A stretch of 32,920 bases of DNA from assembly GCA_017534595.1 (NCBI GenBank), contig JAFXVY010000083.1, forward strand, positions 1-32,920, given 5' to 3'. The DNA comes from Ruminococcus sp. GTDB taxonomy: Bacteria; Bacillota; Clostridia; Oscillospirales; Ruminococcaceae. Positions 1-7,193 of this stretch are shown here, one piece after another. The notes beneath the pieces were generated by a model. It did no database searches. It had not been told where the DNA came from and worked only from the letters and a program-made list of their open reading frames with translations. How positions within the stretch are numbered: the stretch's first letter is position 1; each line of letters starts with the position of its first letter. Made by a program: the position numbers and the translations under genes.

Positions 1-166
1 ACCGCACAACCCCTGTGCGTCAGATACGAAATCAGATTTTTCGTCAGAGTGCATAAATTCGACGCAGGCGGGCTGACGCCCGGCAAGGAGAATTTGTGTG
101 CTATGACGGAAAATATGCAAGCAGATGACGTGCAGAGGCTTTAGCCGTGGGTTGTGCGGTGTTGCC
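1..166. mobile_element. MITE-like repeat element, copy 1 (left end cut by window)
   Basis: The reverse complement of this stretch aligns along nearly its whole length with 11008-11218. Both share an outer inverted repeat of the form GGCAACACCGCAC and conserved inner blocks. The first six bases of the element lie outside the window. A hairpin with arms CGGGC/GCCCG sits at 69-82, where copy 2 has a hairpin of unrelated sequence. No protein is encoded. The element ends 17 bases before the tyrA start codon, just ahead of its ribosome binding site. The mobile nature is inferred from the terminal inverted repeats and the second copy; no transposase is present. Confidence 0.7.
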
Positions 167-183
167 TTTACGGAGGAACAACT

Positions 184-1026
184 ATGAAAATAGCGATAGT
201 CGGCCTCGGACTGATAGGCGGTTCGCTTGCCAAGGCCATAAAGAAGAATACCCCGCACAATGTTTTTGCTCTCGATATAAATAAGGAGACCGTCAACGCA
301 GCTCTTGCGGAGGAGGTCATCGACGGCGAGATAACCGCCGATCAGCTCTCCCGCTTCGATGTGGTCATCCTCGGGCTCTACCCGGAGGCAACGGTGAAGT
401 TCTGCCTTGACAACCTTGACAACTTCCGCAAGGACGGCATCGTCATAGATACCTGCGGCATAAAGACCGCTGTGGTCTCACAGGTCGAGAAGCCGATGAA
501 GGAGGCCGGTGTACGCTTCCTCGGGTGTCATCCCATGGCAGGGCGTGAGTTCTCCGGCTTCGGATATTCCGTCGATAACCTCTTCGACAACGCCAGCTTC
601 ATCATGACTCCCACCGACCTGACCCCCATGTCTGCGGTGAGAGAGGTGTCGGCGCTGGCTTACGAGATAGGCTTTGCGAAATGTGTCATGGCCTCCCCCG
701 AGGAGCACGACAGCGTTATCGCGTTCACCTCGCAGCTCGCGCATATCGTCTCGAGCGCTTATGTCAAGAGCCCCAGCCTTATGAAGCAGGCCGGCTTCTC
801 GGCGGGCAGCTTCCGCGACCTGACAAGAGTCGCCAAGCTCAACGAGGATATGTGGACCTCGCTGTTCATGCTCAACCGCGGCCCCCTCGTCTCGGAGATC
901 TCCCATATCATCGGCTGCCTCGAGGATTACCGCGACGCCCTCGCAAATGAGGACAGCGAAAAGCTTCATGAGCTGCTGCGCGAAGGCCGCGAGCTCAAGG
1001 AAAGATCAAACGCATCACTGCACTAA
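184..1026 (+). CDS. tyrA: Prephenate dehydrogenase
   Basis: The 280-residue protein matches the NAD-dependent prephenate dehydrogenase family, which makes 4-hydroxyphenylpyruvate for tyrosine synthesis in the cytoplasm. A Rossmann nucleotide-binding loop GLGLIGGSLA lies at about residues 7-16, DTCGIKT near 89-95, and the family motif GCHPMAG with the catalytic-type His at about 116. The C-terminal half is the helical dimerisation domain. No ACT or chorismate mutase domain is seen, so it is a stand-alone enzyme. The ATG at 184 is preferred over an upstream GTG at 154 because GGAGG at 172-176 is well spaced and the GTG lies inside the repeat element. It is followed closely by a membrane protein gene, suggesting co-transcription. 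No promoter is visible between the element and the gene, so transcription may come from outside the window or from within the element. Confidence 0.93.
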   Translation: MKIAIVGLGLIGGSLAKAIKKNTPHNVFALDINKETVNAALAEEVIDGEITADQLSRFDVVILGLYPEATVKFCLDNLDNFRKDGIVIDTCGIKTAVVSQVEKPMKEAGVRFLGCHPMAGREFSGFGYSVDNLFDNASFIMTPTDLTPMSAVREVSALAYEIGFAKCVMASPEEHDSVIAFTSQLAHIVSSAYVKSPSLMKQAGFSAGSFRDLTRVAKLNEDMWTSLFMLNRGPLVSEISHIIGCLEDYRDALANEDSEKLHELLREGRELKERSNASLH

Positions 1027-1038
1027 GGAGTGACAGGC

Positions 1039-1557
1039 TTGCCCGTAATGCATAAGAAGATCGGCGTATTCCAGAAGCTCGCTCCGCTGTGGGCGGTGCT
1101 GCTTTGTGCGCTGAATGTCGGAGCCGCGTTCCTTTACCTGTTCGTGGTGAAGGAGACCGACGATATCGACACCTACCATTCGTTCATACGCTTCGCCGTA
1201 CTCATATTCGCGGTGCTGATCTCCACCCTCTCCTTCGCGGCGGAGGATGTTCAGGCCGTGGTGAAGCACGTTACCTTTTATATAGTATCCTCTGCGCTGT
1301 TCGTCGGGGCGGTGTACCTCTACGCCGTAAAGGTATTTCCCGACAGCAGCGGGCTCACCCAGGCCGAGCTCACCTTCCGCGAGTTCATAATGGGCGAGTC
1401 GGTAAACAACCTCTCGGCTGACAAGGAGGAATACGCGCAGTTCGCCGTCAAATACGCCGGGATACTTTCACTGTATCTCTGCGGAGGCGTGGCAGCGTTC
1501 AGCGCGGCAAAGCTCTATCTGTCCTCAAACGGCTGGATCAAACGTGATTATAAATAG
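1039..1557 (+). CDS. Small membrane protein of unknown function
   Basis: This protein of about 172 residues has four hydrophobic stretches: two near the N-terminus (LWAVLLCALNVGAAFLYLFV and FAVLIFAVLI), one in the middle (YIVSSALFVGAVYLYAV) and one near the C-terminus (YAGILSLYLCGGVAAFSAA). A charged, soluble-looking segment lies before the last helix. I do not recognise a family. AAGGAG at 1025-1030 directly follows the tyrA stop and best fits the TTG at 1039; GTG 1030 and ATG 1048 are in-frame alternatives with poor spacing. It sits between tyrA and the esterase gene with gaps of about 12 bases, so the three are probably one transcript. The start is uncertain; the reading frame is convincing. 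Confidence 0.72.
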   Translation: MPVMHKKIGVFQKLAPLWAVLLCALNVGAAFLYLFVVKETDDIDTYHSFIRFAVLIFAVLISTLSFAAEDVQAVVKHVTFYIVSSALFVGAVYLYAVKVFPDSSGLTQAELTFREFIMGESVNNLSADKEEYAQFAVKYAGILSLYLCGGVAAFSAAKLYLSSNGWIKRDYK

Positions 1558-1568
1558 GAGGGAAATCC

Positions 1569-2741
1569 ATGAAGCTCAGAAAATTCATCGCACTGATAGT
1601 CTCGGGAGCACTGTGTATGGCTCTCGCCGCAGGCTGCGGGTCGTCGGACTCATCCTCCGGCACATCATCAGAGAACGAAAACAAGGAGGAAACTGCTTTG
1701 ACCGATATCCAGAAAATGAAATACATTGGCAGAACATACTATAACGAGGAAAACGACCGCCTCTGGATGGGGCTCTCGGGCTCCGGCTTCTCCTTTGACT
1801 ACACCGGCGACAAGGTCTCAATGTTCATGACCGGCAACCCCGGCGGCAAGACCGACAAGGCCCGCGTCGGCGTGTATGTTGACGGCGAGAGAGTCAAGGA
1901 TCTCCAGATCCCCGCCGACGGAGAGATCATCGAGCTCGACGGCAAGGGCAGCGAGCCGATCAACGTTACCGTGGTCAAGCTCTCGGAATGCGCCATGAGC
2001 TGCTGCGGGCTGATAAAGCTCGAGACAAACGGCGGCACCGTCTCCCCTGCTGCCGACAAGAAGCACCGCATCGAGATCATCGGCGACTCGATCACCTGCG
2101 GCTACGGCGTTGACGACCCGGATATGTCCCATTCCTTCTCCACCGCCACCGAGGACTGCACCAAGAGCTATTCGATCAAGACCGCAAATCTCCTCGACGC
2201 TGATTACAGCCTCGTGTCCTTCTCCGGCTACGGCATAATCTCCGGCTACTCCGGCGACGGCAAGAAGCACGACGATCAGCTCATCCCCACCTACTATGAC
2301 AAGTACGGCTTCACCTATAACTCCGGCTTCGGCGGCAAGAAGCCGCAGGATCTCGAGTGGGACTTCTCCCGCTTCGTGCCGGAGGTAGTCGTTATAAACC
2401 TCGGCACCAACGACGCGAGCTATGCCGCAGGAAATGAGGAAAGAGAGAAGGAGTACGCCGACAGCTACGCAGAGTTCCTGAAGCACGTCCGCGAGAAGAA
2501 CCCCTCCGCCCGCATCTACTGCACTCTCGGCACCATGGGTACCCAGCTCAACGAGAAAATGCACGAAGCAGTCGAGGCCTACACCTCCTCCACCGGCGAC
2601 ACCAACATCGCCGTCGTTGACTTCCCTCTCCAGAACCAGAACGAGGACGGCATTGCCGCAGACTGGCACCCCTCCGATAAGACCCACACCAAATCCGCCG
2701 AACAGCTCGCAGCAGTCATCAAAGCAGACATGGGCTGGTAA
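1569..2741 (+). CDS. SGNH/GDSL esterase lipoprotein, CE2-like carbohydrate acetyl esterase
   Basis: The 390-residue protein begins with a lipoprotein signal peptide (lipobox LAAGC, Cys23) and a Ser-rich linker, so it should be anchored outside the membrane. Residues of about 50-160 resemble the N-terminal beta-sandwich of CE2 esterases. The SGNH hydrolase domain follows, with GDSIT (Ser174), GTND (Asn281) and DWHPS (Asp365, His367). CE2 enzymes remove acetyl groups from xylan or other plant polysaccharides, and that is the probable role; the exact substrate is not visible. AGGAGG before ATG 1569 supports the start. The gene ends about 30 bases before a strong hairpin terminator. Its pairing with tyrA looks accidental in function, but spacing suggests shared transcription. 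Confidence 0.88.
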   Translation: MKLRKFIALIVSGALCMALAAGCGSSDSSSGTSSENENKEETALTDIQKMKYIGRTYYNEENDRLWMGLSGSGFSFDYTGDKVSMFMTGNPGGKTDKARVGVYVDGERVKDLQIPADGEIIELDGKGSEPINVTVVKLSECAMSCCGLIKLETNGGTVSPAADKKHRIEIIGDSITCGYGVDDPDMSHSFSTATEDCTKSYSIKTANLLDADYSLVSFSGYGIISGYSGDGKKHDDQLIPTYYDKYGFTYNSGFGGKKPQDLEWDFSRFVPEVVVINLGTNDASYAAGNEEREKEYADSYAEFLKHVREKNPSARIYCTLGTMGTQLNEKMHEAVEAYTSSTGDTNIAVVDFPLQNQNEDGIAADWHPSDKTHTKSAEQLAAVIKADMGW

Positions 2742-2772
2742 GGCTTTCTGCGATCATCAATACATGAACTGA

Positions 2773-2810
2773 GAAAAGCGCCTGTCCGTTTTTTTGGACA
2801 GGCGCTTTTC
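2773..2810. terminator. Bidirectional intrinsic terminator, island boundary copy 1
   Basis: A perfect 15-bp stem (arms GAAAAGCGCCTGTCC and its complement) encloses a T-rich loop, with A and T runs on both sides, so it can stop the esterase transcript and the convergent XRE transcript. Almost the same hairpin recurs at 4173-4210, on the far side of the AT-rich insert. Confidence 0.88.
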
Positions 2811-2812
2811 GT

Positions 2813-3031
2813 TTATACCAACGGCTTCTTACAGAGACACAGCCCTGCCAGATAATCCAGCGAGACATTGTAATGCTTTGCCAGCACCACAAACAAATGC
2901 ATCGGCATTTCCCGCTTGCCGGATTCGTAGAGCTGATATTGCTGGCGGGTGATATTCAGCAGCTCTGCGACCTGCTGCTGATTAAGGTCGGCATCCTCTC
3001 TTACGTCACGAATTCTCTGATAATAATACAT
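2813..3031 (-). CDS. XRE-family helix-turn-helix repressor
   Basis: This 72-residue protein is essentially one Cro/CI-type helix-turn-helix domain. The motif spans about residues 17-40 (NQQQVAELLNITRQQYQLYE), followed by SGKREMP and the conserved tail VSLDYLAGL. It should bind palindromic DNA as a dimer. GGAGG lies 8-9 bases before the ATG. The gene is divergent from the Ltp lipoprotein gene, and the shared intergenic region carries two near-identical palindromes, one of them inside a promoter spacer. It is therefore probably the repressor of the cassette. The stop codon lies three bases from a terminator shared with the upstream esterase gene. No peptidase, dimerisation or toxin domain is present. 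Confidence 0.88.
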   Translation of the reverse strand: MYYYQRIRDVREDADLNQQQVAELLNITRQQYQLYESGKREMPMHLFVVLAKHYNVSLDYLAGLCLCKKPLV

Positions 3032-3092
3032 AAAATACCTCCAAGTGATTTGTACGTTATGTAGATTTTATCATGAATTCGTATGGATGCAC

Positions 3093-3121
3093 TTGATTGG
3101 CATTCATATAAATGCTATAAT
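3093..3121 (+). promoter_or_regulatory. Sigma-A promoter of the Ltp lipoprotein gene with operator in the spacer
   Basis: TTGATT at 3093-3098 and TATAAT at 3116-3121 are separated by exactly 17 bases. The spacer is filled by the palindrome GCATTCATATAAATGC (3100-3115), so a protein bound there would block RNA polymerase. A second TATAAT at 3183-3188 lacks a good -35 box. Confidence 0.75.
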
Positions 3122-3131
3122 TCTTATATTG

Positions 3132-3147
3132 GCATTCATTTGAATGC
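3132..3147. promoter_or_regulatory. Second operator palindrome
   Basis: GCATTCATTTGAATGC has 7-bp perfect arms around a TT centre. It matches the first palindrome (3100-3115) over TTGGCATTCAT and lies 32 bp from it, about three helical turns, just downstream of the predicted start of transcription. It is the likely second binding site of the XRE repressor. Confidence 0.7.
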
Positions 3148-3222
3148 GGAATCTGTTTTTATAAACTCATTTTCGGTTATGGTATAATAGCATCATCAAA
3201 TTATATTACAGGAGGAATTAAT

Positions 3223-4161
3223 ATGAAAAAAGGTTTATTCATTCTTTTGTCAGCAGCACTATTGTTCGGTTGCAATTCAGAAGACTTATCCACTGCAAAT
3301 GATTCTCATTCTATTTCAAATAAAAATGATTCAGAATCATTTTCTTTTGACAAAGAGAATTACACTAAAGAATTAACTATTGATAATGTCTCATTTTTCT
3401 TCAAAGAAAACACATATGAATCAAGATTAGATAGTAACACAAATTCATCTTCAAGGAATTATGTTTTCCAACTGGATGATGGTTTGATAAACATTATACA
3501 AATCGAATACAAGAGTACAGATCCACGTGTAATATGGCATTTAAAATCAAATGCAGACGCAATAATCGGTAGTTATAATACAGCAAATAGGCAAAACAAA
3601 TGTTTAAATGCAACTGCTGCATTGTACTATGAAGAAGTCTCTTCAAAAGCTAATACTCCATATATTATCTTCAATTCAACAAATTCTATAATATCTGTAT
3701 CCGCAACAACTTTTTCTGATACAGAGAAATCAAAAAATCTTTTATTCTCAACAATTGAACACATGAAAATAGATGGAGAAAGAGTTAGTATCACCGATGT
3801 TTATACAGAAACTGACAATAGTAATTCTATTACTTTAAGCATAACAGAAACGCAAAAGCAGATAGATAGTATTCCTATTGGAAAGCAAAATGCTTTAAAA
3901 TCTGCTATATCATATATTAAGTATCAGGATTTTTCATATAAAGGCTTGATCGAACAACTCAAATATGAAGGTTATGATGATATTGAAGCGATATATGCTG
4001 CTGATAATTGCGGAGCAAATTGGTATGACGAAGCAGCAGATTGCGCTAAAAGCTATTTAAAGTATTCATCTTTTTCAAAACAAGGATTAATTGACCAACT
4101 TGTTTATGAAGGCTTTACGCTTGAACAAGCACAATATGGTGTTAATCAAGCTGGTTACTGA
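3223..4161 (+). CDS. Ltp-repeat surface lipoprotein, possible phage superinfection-exclusion factor
   Basis: The 312-residue protein has a lipoprotein signal peptide (LLFGC, Cys17), a Ser/Asn-rich linker to about residue 45, a unique middle domain (about 48-190), and two C-terminal repeats (about 222-263 and 269-312). The repeats read SAISYIKYQDFSYKGLIEQL and CAKSYLKYSSFSKQGLIDQL, each ending in YEG plus an acidic helix. These match the host-cell-surface-exposed lipoprotein (Ltp) repeat family. In Streptococcus phage TP-J34 the Ltp lipoprotein blocks DNA injection by other phages; many other proteins with this repeat have unknown roles. The gene is strikingly AT-rich compared with its neighbours, which suggests transfer. 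AGGAGG precedes ATG 3223. A defence role is inference from family and context. Confidence 0.82.
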   Translation: MKKGLFILLSAALLFGCNSEDLSTANDSHSISNKNDSESFSFDKENYTKELTIDNVSFFFKENTYESRLDSNTNSSSRNYVFQLDDGLINIIQIEYKSTDPRVIWHLKSNADAIIGSYNTANRQNKCLNATAALYYEEVSSKANTPYIIFNSTNSIISVSATTFSDTEKSKNLLFSTIEHMKIDGERVSITDVYTETDNSNSITLSITETQKQIDSIPIGKQNALKSAISYIKYQDFSYKGLIEQLKYEGYDDIEAIYAADNCGANWYDEAADCAKSYLKYSSFSKQGLIDQLVYEGFTLEQAQYGVNQAGY

Positions 4162-4172
4162 TGAGCATGCAG

Positions 4173-4210
4173 CAAAAGCGCCTGTCCAATTTCTTGGACA
4201 GGCGCTCTCT
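4173..4210. terminator. Bidirectional intrinsic terminator, island boundary copy 2
   Basis: An 11-bp GC-rich stem (AGCGCCTGTCC and its complement) encloses an 8-base loop. Arm and loop layout match the terminator at 2773-2810 almost base for base. It serves the lipoprotein gene and the convergent cellobiose phosphorylase gene. Confidence 0.82.
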
Positions 4211-4233
4211 GTATGCCTGATTGGATTTCGGTA

Positions 4234-6651
4234 TTATCCAAGTACTACCGTAACCTCGGTAACGTCTGTCAGCTTGCACTGGCAGAGGAAGTTGCCTTCA
4301 ACCTTTTCACCGTTGACGGTCATGGACTTGACGCCCGACTGAACGTGATCCGGGTTCTGGATGTCGATCCTGATGCGCTTGCCGCGGAAGGTCTTCTCGA
4401 TCTTGAAGCCGTCCCATGCAGCGGGGATAGCAGGATCTATAACAAGTCCCTCGGCGTTGGGTCTCATACCGCAGATACCCTCAACGCAGCCTACCATAAC
4501 GGTCGAGCCGGTACCGGTCAGCCAGTGAACGTGAGATCTGCCGGCGTAAGGCGAGCGTGTGGACTCGGTGAACTGACCGTGAACGTACGGCTCGAGCACT
4601 CTCTGCTCCGCCTTGTCGTTCATCGAAGCCGGCGAGCTCTCGAGGAAGTACTCAAATGCTCTGTCACCGTGACCGAGCAGCGACTCTGCAAGGATAGCCC
4701 AGCCCTGGGTCTGCGAGAAGATACCGCCGTTCTCCTTGGTGTCGGGATTGAAGATGTGCATGAGCGCACCGCCGAAATAGTGATCTACATAAGGCGGGTC
4801 AAGCAGCTTTACGCCGTAAGGAGTGTTCAGCAGCTCGTGAACGGACTCCATAGCGGTCTCGGCCTGCTCCCTGGAAGCGAAGCCGGAGATCACCGACCAG
4901 CTCTGCGGGTTGAGCCACATCGAAGCCTCGGGATCCTTCTTCGCGCCGACGATCACGCCGTCCTCGCGGATGCCGCGGATAAACCTGTCCTCGTCCCAGC
5001 AGTCGGAAAGCGACTTGCCGAGCTCGGCCTGTGCCTTGTCGAGGTATGCGAGATACTCGGTGTCCTTCTTGTCCTCCGCCCACTTCCTGATAACGCTCAT
5101 AGCATAATAGAGCTGGAAGGCAACGAAAGTGCTCTCGCCCTGCTTGCCCATTCTCAGGCAGTCGTTCCAGTCAGCGTGGAGACCTGCGGGCATCTTGTGA
5201 GCGCCCAGTCTCTCCTGCGAGAAGCGGATAGCGTTCTTCATGTGCTCATAAACGGTGGCGCTCCCGCCGCCCTCCTCGGCATAAACGATCTCCTCGTCGA
5301 GGAATGCGGTGTTGCCGGTCTCGCCGATGTACTTGAGCACCGTCGGGAACAGCCACAGCGCGTCGTCAGCTCTGTAAGAGGGATGACCTGTCTGCTTGGC
5401 GTAAACCGAGTTCTCGTCGTTCTCGTCGGGGCAGGTCTCGTGACCCGCATTGTGGTCGAACTTAACGAGCGGCAGACCTCCGCCGTTGGATACCTGTGCC
5501 GAGAGCATGAAGCGGATCTTCTCAGCCGCAAGCTCGGGGTCGATGTGGATGATGCCCTGGATATCCTGAACGGTGTCGCGGTAGCCGTAGCCGTTTCTCA
5601 GGCCGCAGTAGATGAAGGATGCAGCTCTCGACCAGATGAAGGTGATGAAGCACTGATAAGCGTTCCATACGTTTACCATGTTGTTGAACTCTGCGGAGGG
5701 GGTCTCTACCTTGAAGTTGTCGAGCTTGCCGTGCCAGTAGTCAACGAGCTCCTTAAGCTCGGCGTCTACCTTGCCGGCAGCCTTGTACTCGTCAAGGATA
5801 GCCTTTGCGGTCATGGGATCCTTCTGACCGAGGATGTAGATGATCTCAGCCTCCTCGCCGGGAGCGAGCATAAGATCGCTCTGCAGAGCGCCGCAGGCGT
5901 TGGAGTTGTAGTTCATCTTGTTGTCGCAGAAGCCTCTCTCAACGGCGATAGGATTGGAATAGGTCCTGTAGGAGCCGATGAAGCTCGAAAGGTCTCCGTT
6001 CGCAGCGGATACCGGAGCGCCCACCGCACCGAAAAATCTCTCGCGGTGATTGGAGCCGGTCTCGTCCTTGCCGGAGTTCTCGTTGATGTGCTGAACGATC
6101 ATGTTGCCGTTCTCGAAGCTGGTGCGGGTGATGAACAGGGTGTACTGCAGATTTACCTGATCCTGCTCGTAGTTGTTCTCGTTGGTGAACTCGATGAAGC
6201 CGAACAGCGAAAGGCTGCGGGCATTGTCACCGGTGTTCTTTACCTTAGTCCTCCAGACCTCATAGGTCTTGTTGAGGGGAACGTAATAGGTGACTTCGCT
6301 CTGAACGTTGGAATAGCAAGCCTTTATAGTGGTATAGGCCGTGCCGTGATGACATTCGCTCTTGTAGCGGTCGAGCGGCTTGCCTACCGGCTGCCAGGAT
6401 GCAGACCAGTAATCCTTCTTGTCATTGTCTCTGATGTAGACATATCTGCCGGGCAGAGCCATCATCGAGTTGAAGCGATATCTCGCTATACGGCCGTTGG
6501 CGCCGCTCTTTACAAAGCTGTAGCCCCCCGCATTGTTAGATACGATCGCGCCGTACTCCGGGGAACCGAGGTAGTTTGCCCACGGTGCGGGAGTATCGGG
6601 TCTGGTGATGACGTACTCTTTGTTTTCGAGATCAAAGTAACCGTACTTCAT
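4234..6651 (-). CDS. cbp: Cellobiose phosphorylase, GH94
   Basis: This 805-residue protein has the full length and order of GH94 enzymes: an N-terminal beta-sandwich beginning MKYGYFD, a helical linker, an (alpha/alpha)6 barrel and a C-terminal jelly roll. The general-acid motif HADWND lies near residues 492-497, and the barrel contains GYGYRDTVQD and the phosphate-site region around TGTGSTVMVG. It cleaves cellobiose with phosphate to alpha-glucose 1-phosphate and glucose in the cytoplasm; no signal peptide is present. AAGGAG fits the ATG at 6651 better than an upstream in-frame ATG. It is a single-gene transcript with its own promoter. Other GH94 activities (cellodextrin or chitobiose phosphorylase) are less likely but not excluded by sequence alone. 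Confidence 0.93.
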   Translation of the reverse strand: MKYGYFDLENKEYVITRPDTPAPWANYLGSPEYGAIVSNNAGGYSFVKSGANGRIARYRFNSMMALPGRYVYIRDNDKKDYWSASWQPVGKPLDRYKSECHHGTAYTTIKACYSNVQSEVTYYVPLNKTYEVWRTKVKNTGDNARSLSLFGFIEFTNENNYEQDQVNLQYTLFITRTSFENGNMIVQHINENSGKDETGSNHRERFFGAVGAPVSAANGDLSSFIGSYRTYSNPIAVERGFCDNKMNYNSNACGALQSDLMLAPGEEAEIIYILGQKDPMTAKAILDEYKAAGKVDAELKELVDYWHGKLDNFKVETPSAEFNNMVNVWNAYQCFITFIWSRAASFIYCGLRNGYGYRDTVQDIQGIIHIDPELAAEKIRFMLSAQVSNGGGLPLVKFDHNAGHETCPDENDENSVYAKQTGHPSYRADDALWLFPTVLKYIGETGNTAFLDEEIVYAEEGGGSATVYEHMKNAIRFSQERLGAHKMPAGLHADWNDCLRMGKQGESTFVAFQLYYAMSVIRKWAEDKKDTEYLAYLDKAQAELGKSLSDCWDEDRFIRGIREDGVIVGAKKDPEASMWLNPQSWSVISGFASREQAETAMESVHELLNTPYGVKLLDPPYVDHYFGGALMHIFNPDTKENGGIFSQTQGWAILAESLLGHGDRAFEYFLESSPASMNDKAEQRVLEPYVHGQFTESTRSPYAGRSHVHWLTGTGSTVMVGCVEGICGMRPNAEGLVIDPAIPAAWDGFKIEKTFRGKRIRIDIQNPDHVQSGVKSMTVNGEKVEGNFLCQCKLTDVTEVTVVLG

Positions 6652-6718
6652 ATTATCCTGCTCCTTTTTACATATATTAGGCGGCACAGCGCCTTACTTC
6701 GACTTAACGGTCACTTTC

Positions 6719-6747
6719 ATTTTACCATATCCCGCCGGAAAGTTCAA
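6719..6747 (-). promoter_or_regulatory. Promoter of cellobiose phosphorylase
   Basis: On the minus strand TTGAAC (6742-6747), 17 bases, then TGG-TAAAAT (6719-6724) gives a good sigma-A promoter with an extended -10. The leader to the ATG is about 60 bases. Confidence 0.75.
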
Positions 6748-6784
6748 GGGGGTCTCACAGGATTTTCCTATAATATTTTTATCA

Positions 6785-6990
6785 TTTGCCAAGATAAGCG
6801 AAGCATACCCCGCCTGTCAGGTCTCCGAGCTTTACGCACGCCCCGAAAACAACCGGAAAACAACCCAAAACAACCGAAAACAACCGACAAAAACAACCAA
6901 ACAACCGAAACAACCGAAACAAGCCTAAGTGATAGTGATATTGATAATGTTAGTGACAGTGTTATTGTAAGTGTGAGTGTGAGTGATATA
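6785..6990 (+). other. Low-complexity DNA, possible remnant of a phage-type gene tail
   Basis: Between 6847 and 6921 the unit CAACCGAAA recurs with small changes, followed at 6928-6989 by an AGTGAT-like repeat and a hairpin (GCACGC/GCGTGC). Read in one plus-strand frame the first part gives ENNRKTTQNNRKQPTK-type sequence, and another frame gives a DSDIDNVSDSV-type stretch. Such Lys/Asn/Thr then Asp/Ser/Val linkers are common at the ends of phage DnaD-like replication proteins, but no domain is left and the frames do not join. It may equally be simple-sequence DNA. Confidence 0.25.
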
Positions 6991-7042
6991 CGCGCGCACG
7001 CGAAGCGTGCAAGCCCCCCCTCCCCCGATCCAAACAAAAAAA

Positions 7043-7101
7043 GTCCGCATAGCGGACACCTTCATTCTTCATTATTCATTATTCATTCTTCATTATTCAT
7101 T
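7043..7101. repeat. Hairpin plus TTCATTATTCATT tandem repeat
   Basis: A GTCCGC/GCGGAC hairpin (7043-7057) followed by ACC and a run of TTCATT/ATTCATT units (7061-7101). A hairpin of the same sequence followed by ACACCG and an ATTGTGCATT run occurs at 14137-14190, so this is a recurring composite repeat of the genome. Confidence 0.65.
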
Positions 7102-7129
7102 GAGCGGGCGCACACAAAACTAAACAGAA

Positions 7130-7163
7130 AGACTCCCCCGCCGCATACCCGGCAGAGGAGTCT
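7130..7163 (-). terminator. Intrinsic terminator of the WYL regulator gene
   Basis: Arms AGACTCC and GGAGTCT with an inner CCG/CGG pairing form a hairpin. On the minus strand it is followed by TTTCTGTTT. It lies about 30 bases beyond the WYL stop codon. Confidence 0.6.
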
Positions 7164-7193
7164 GAACAAACATAAGCAGCACGCGCCCGCGCT

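Noticed and set aside
154-183. GTG start for tyrA at 154
   Set aside because: It lies inside the repeat element; the Rossmann start MKIAIVGLG and a well-placed GGAGG support ATG 184.
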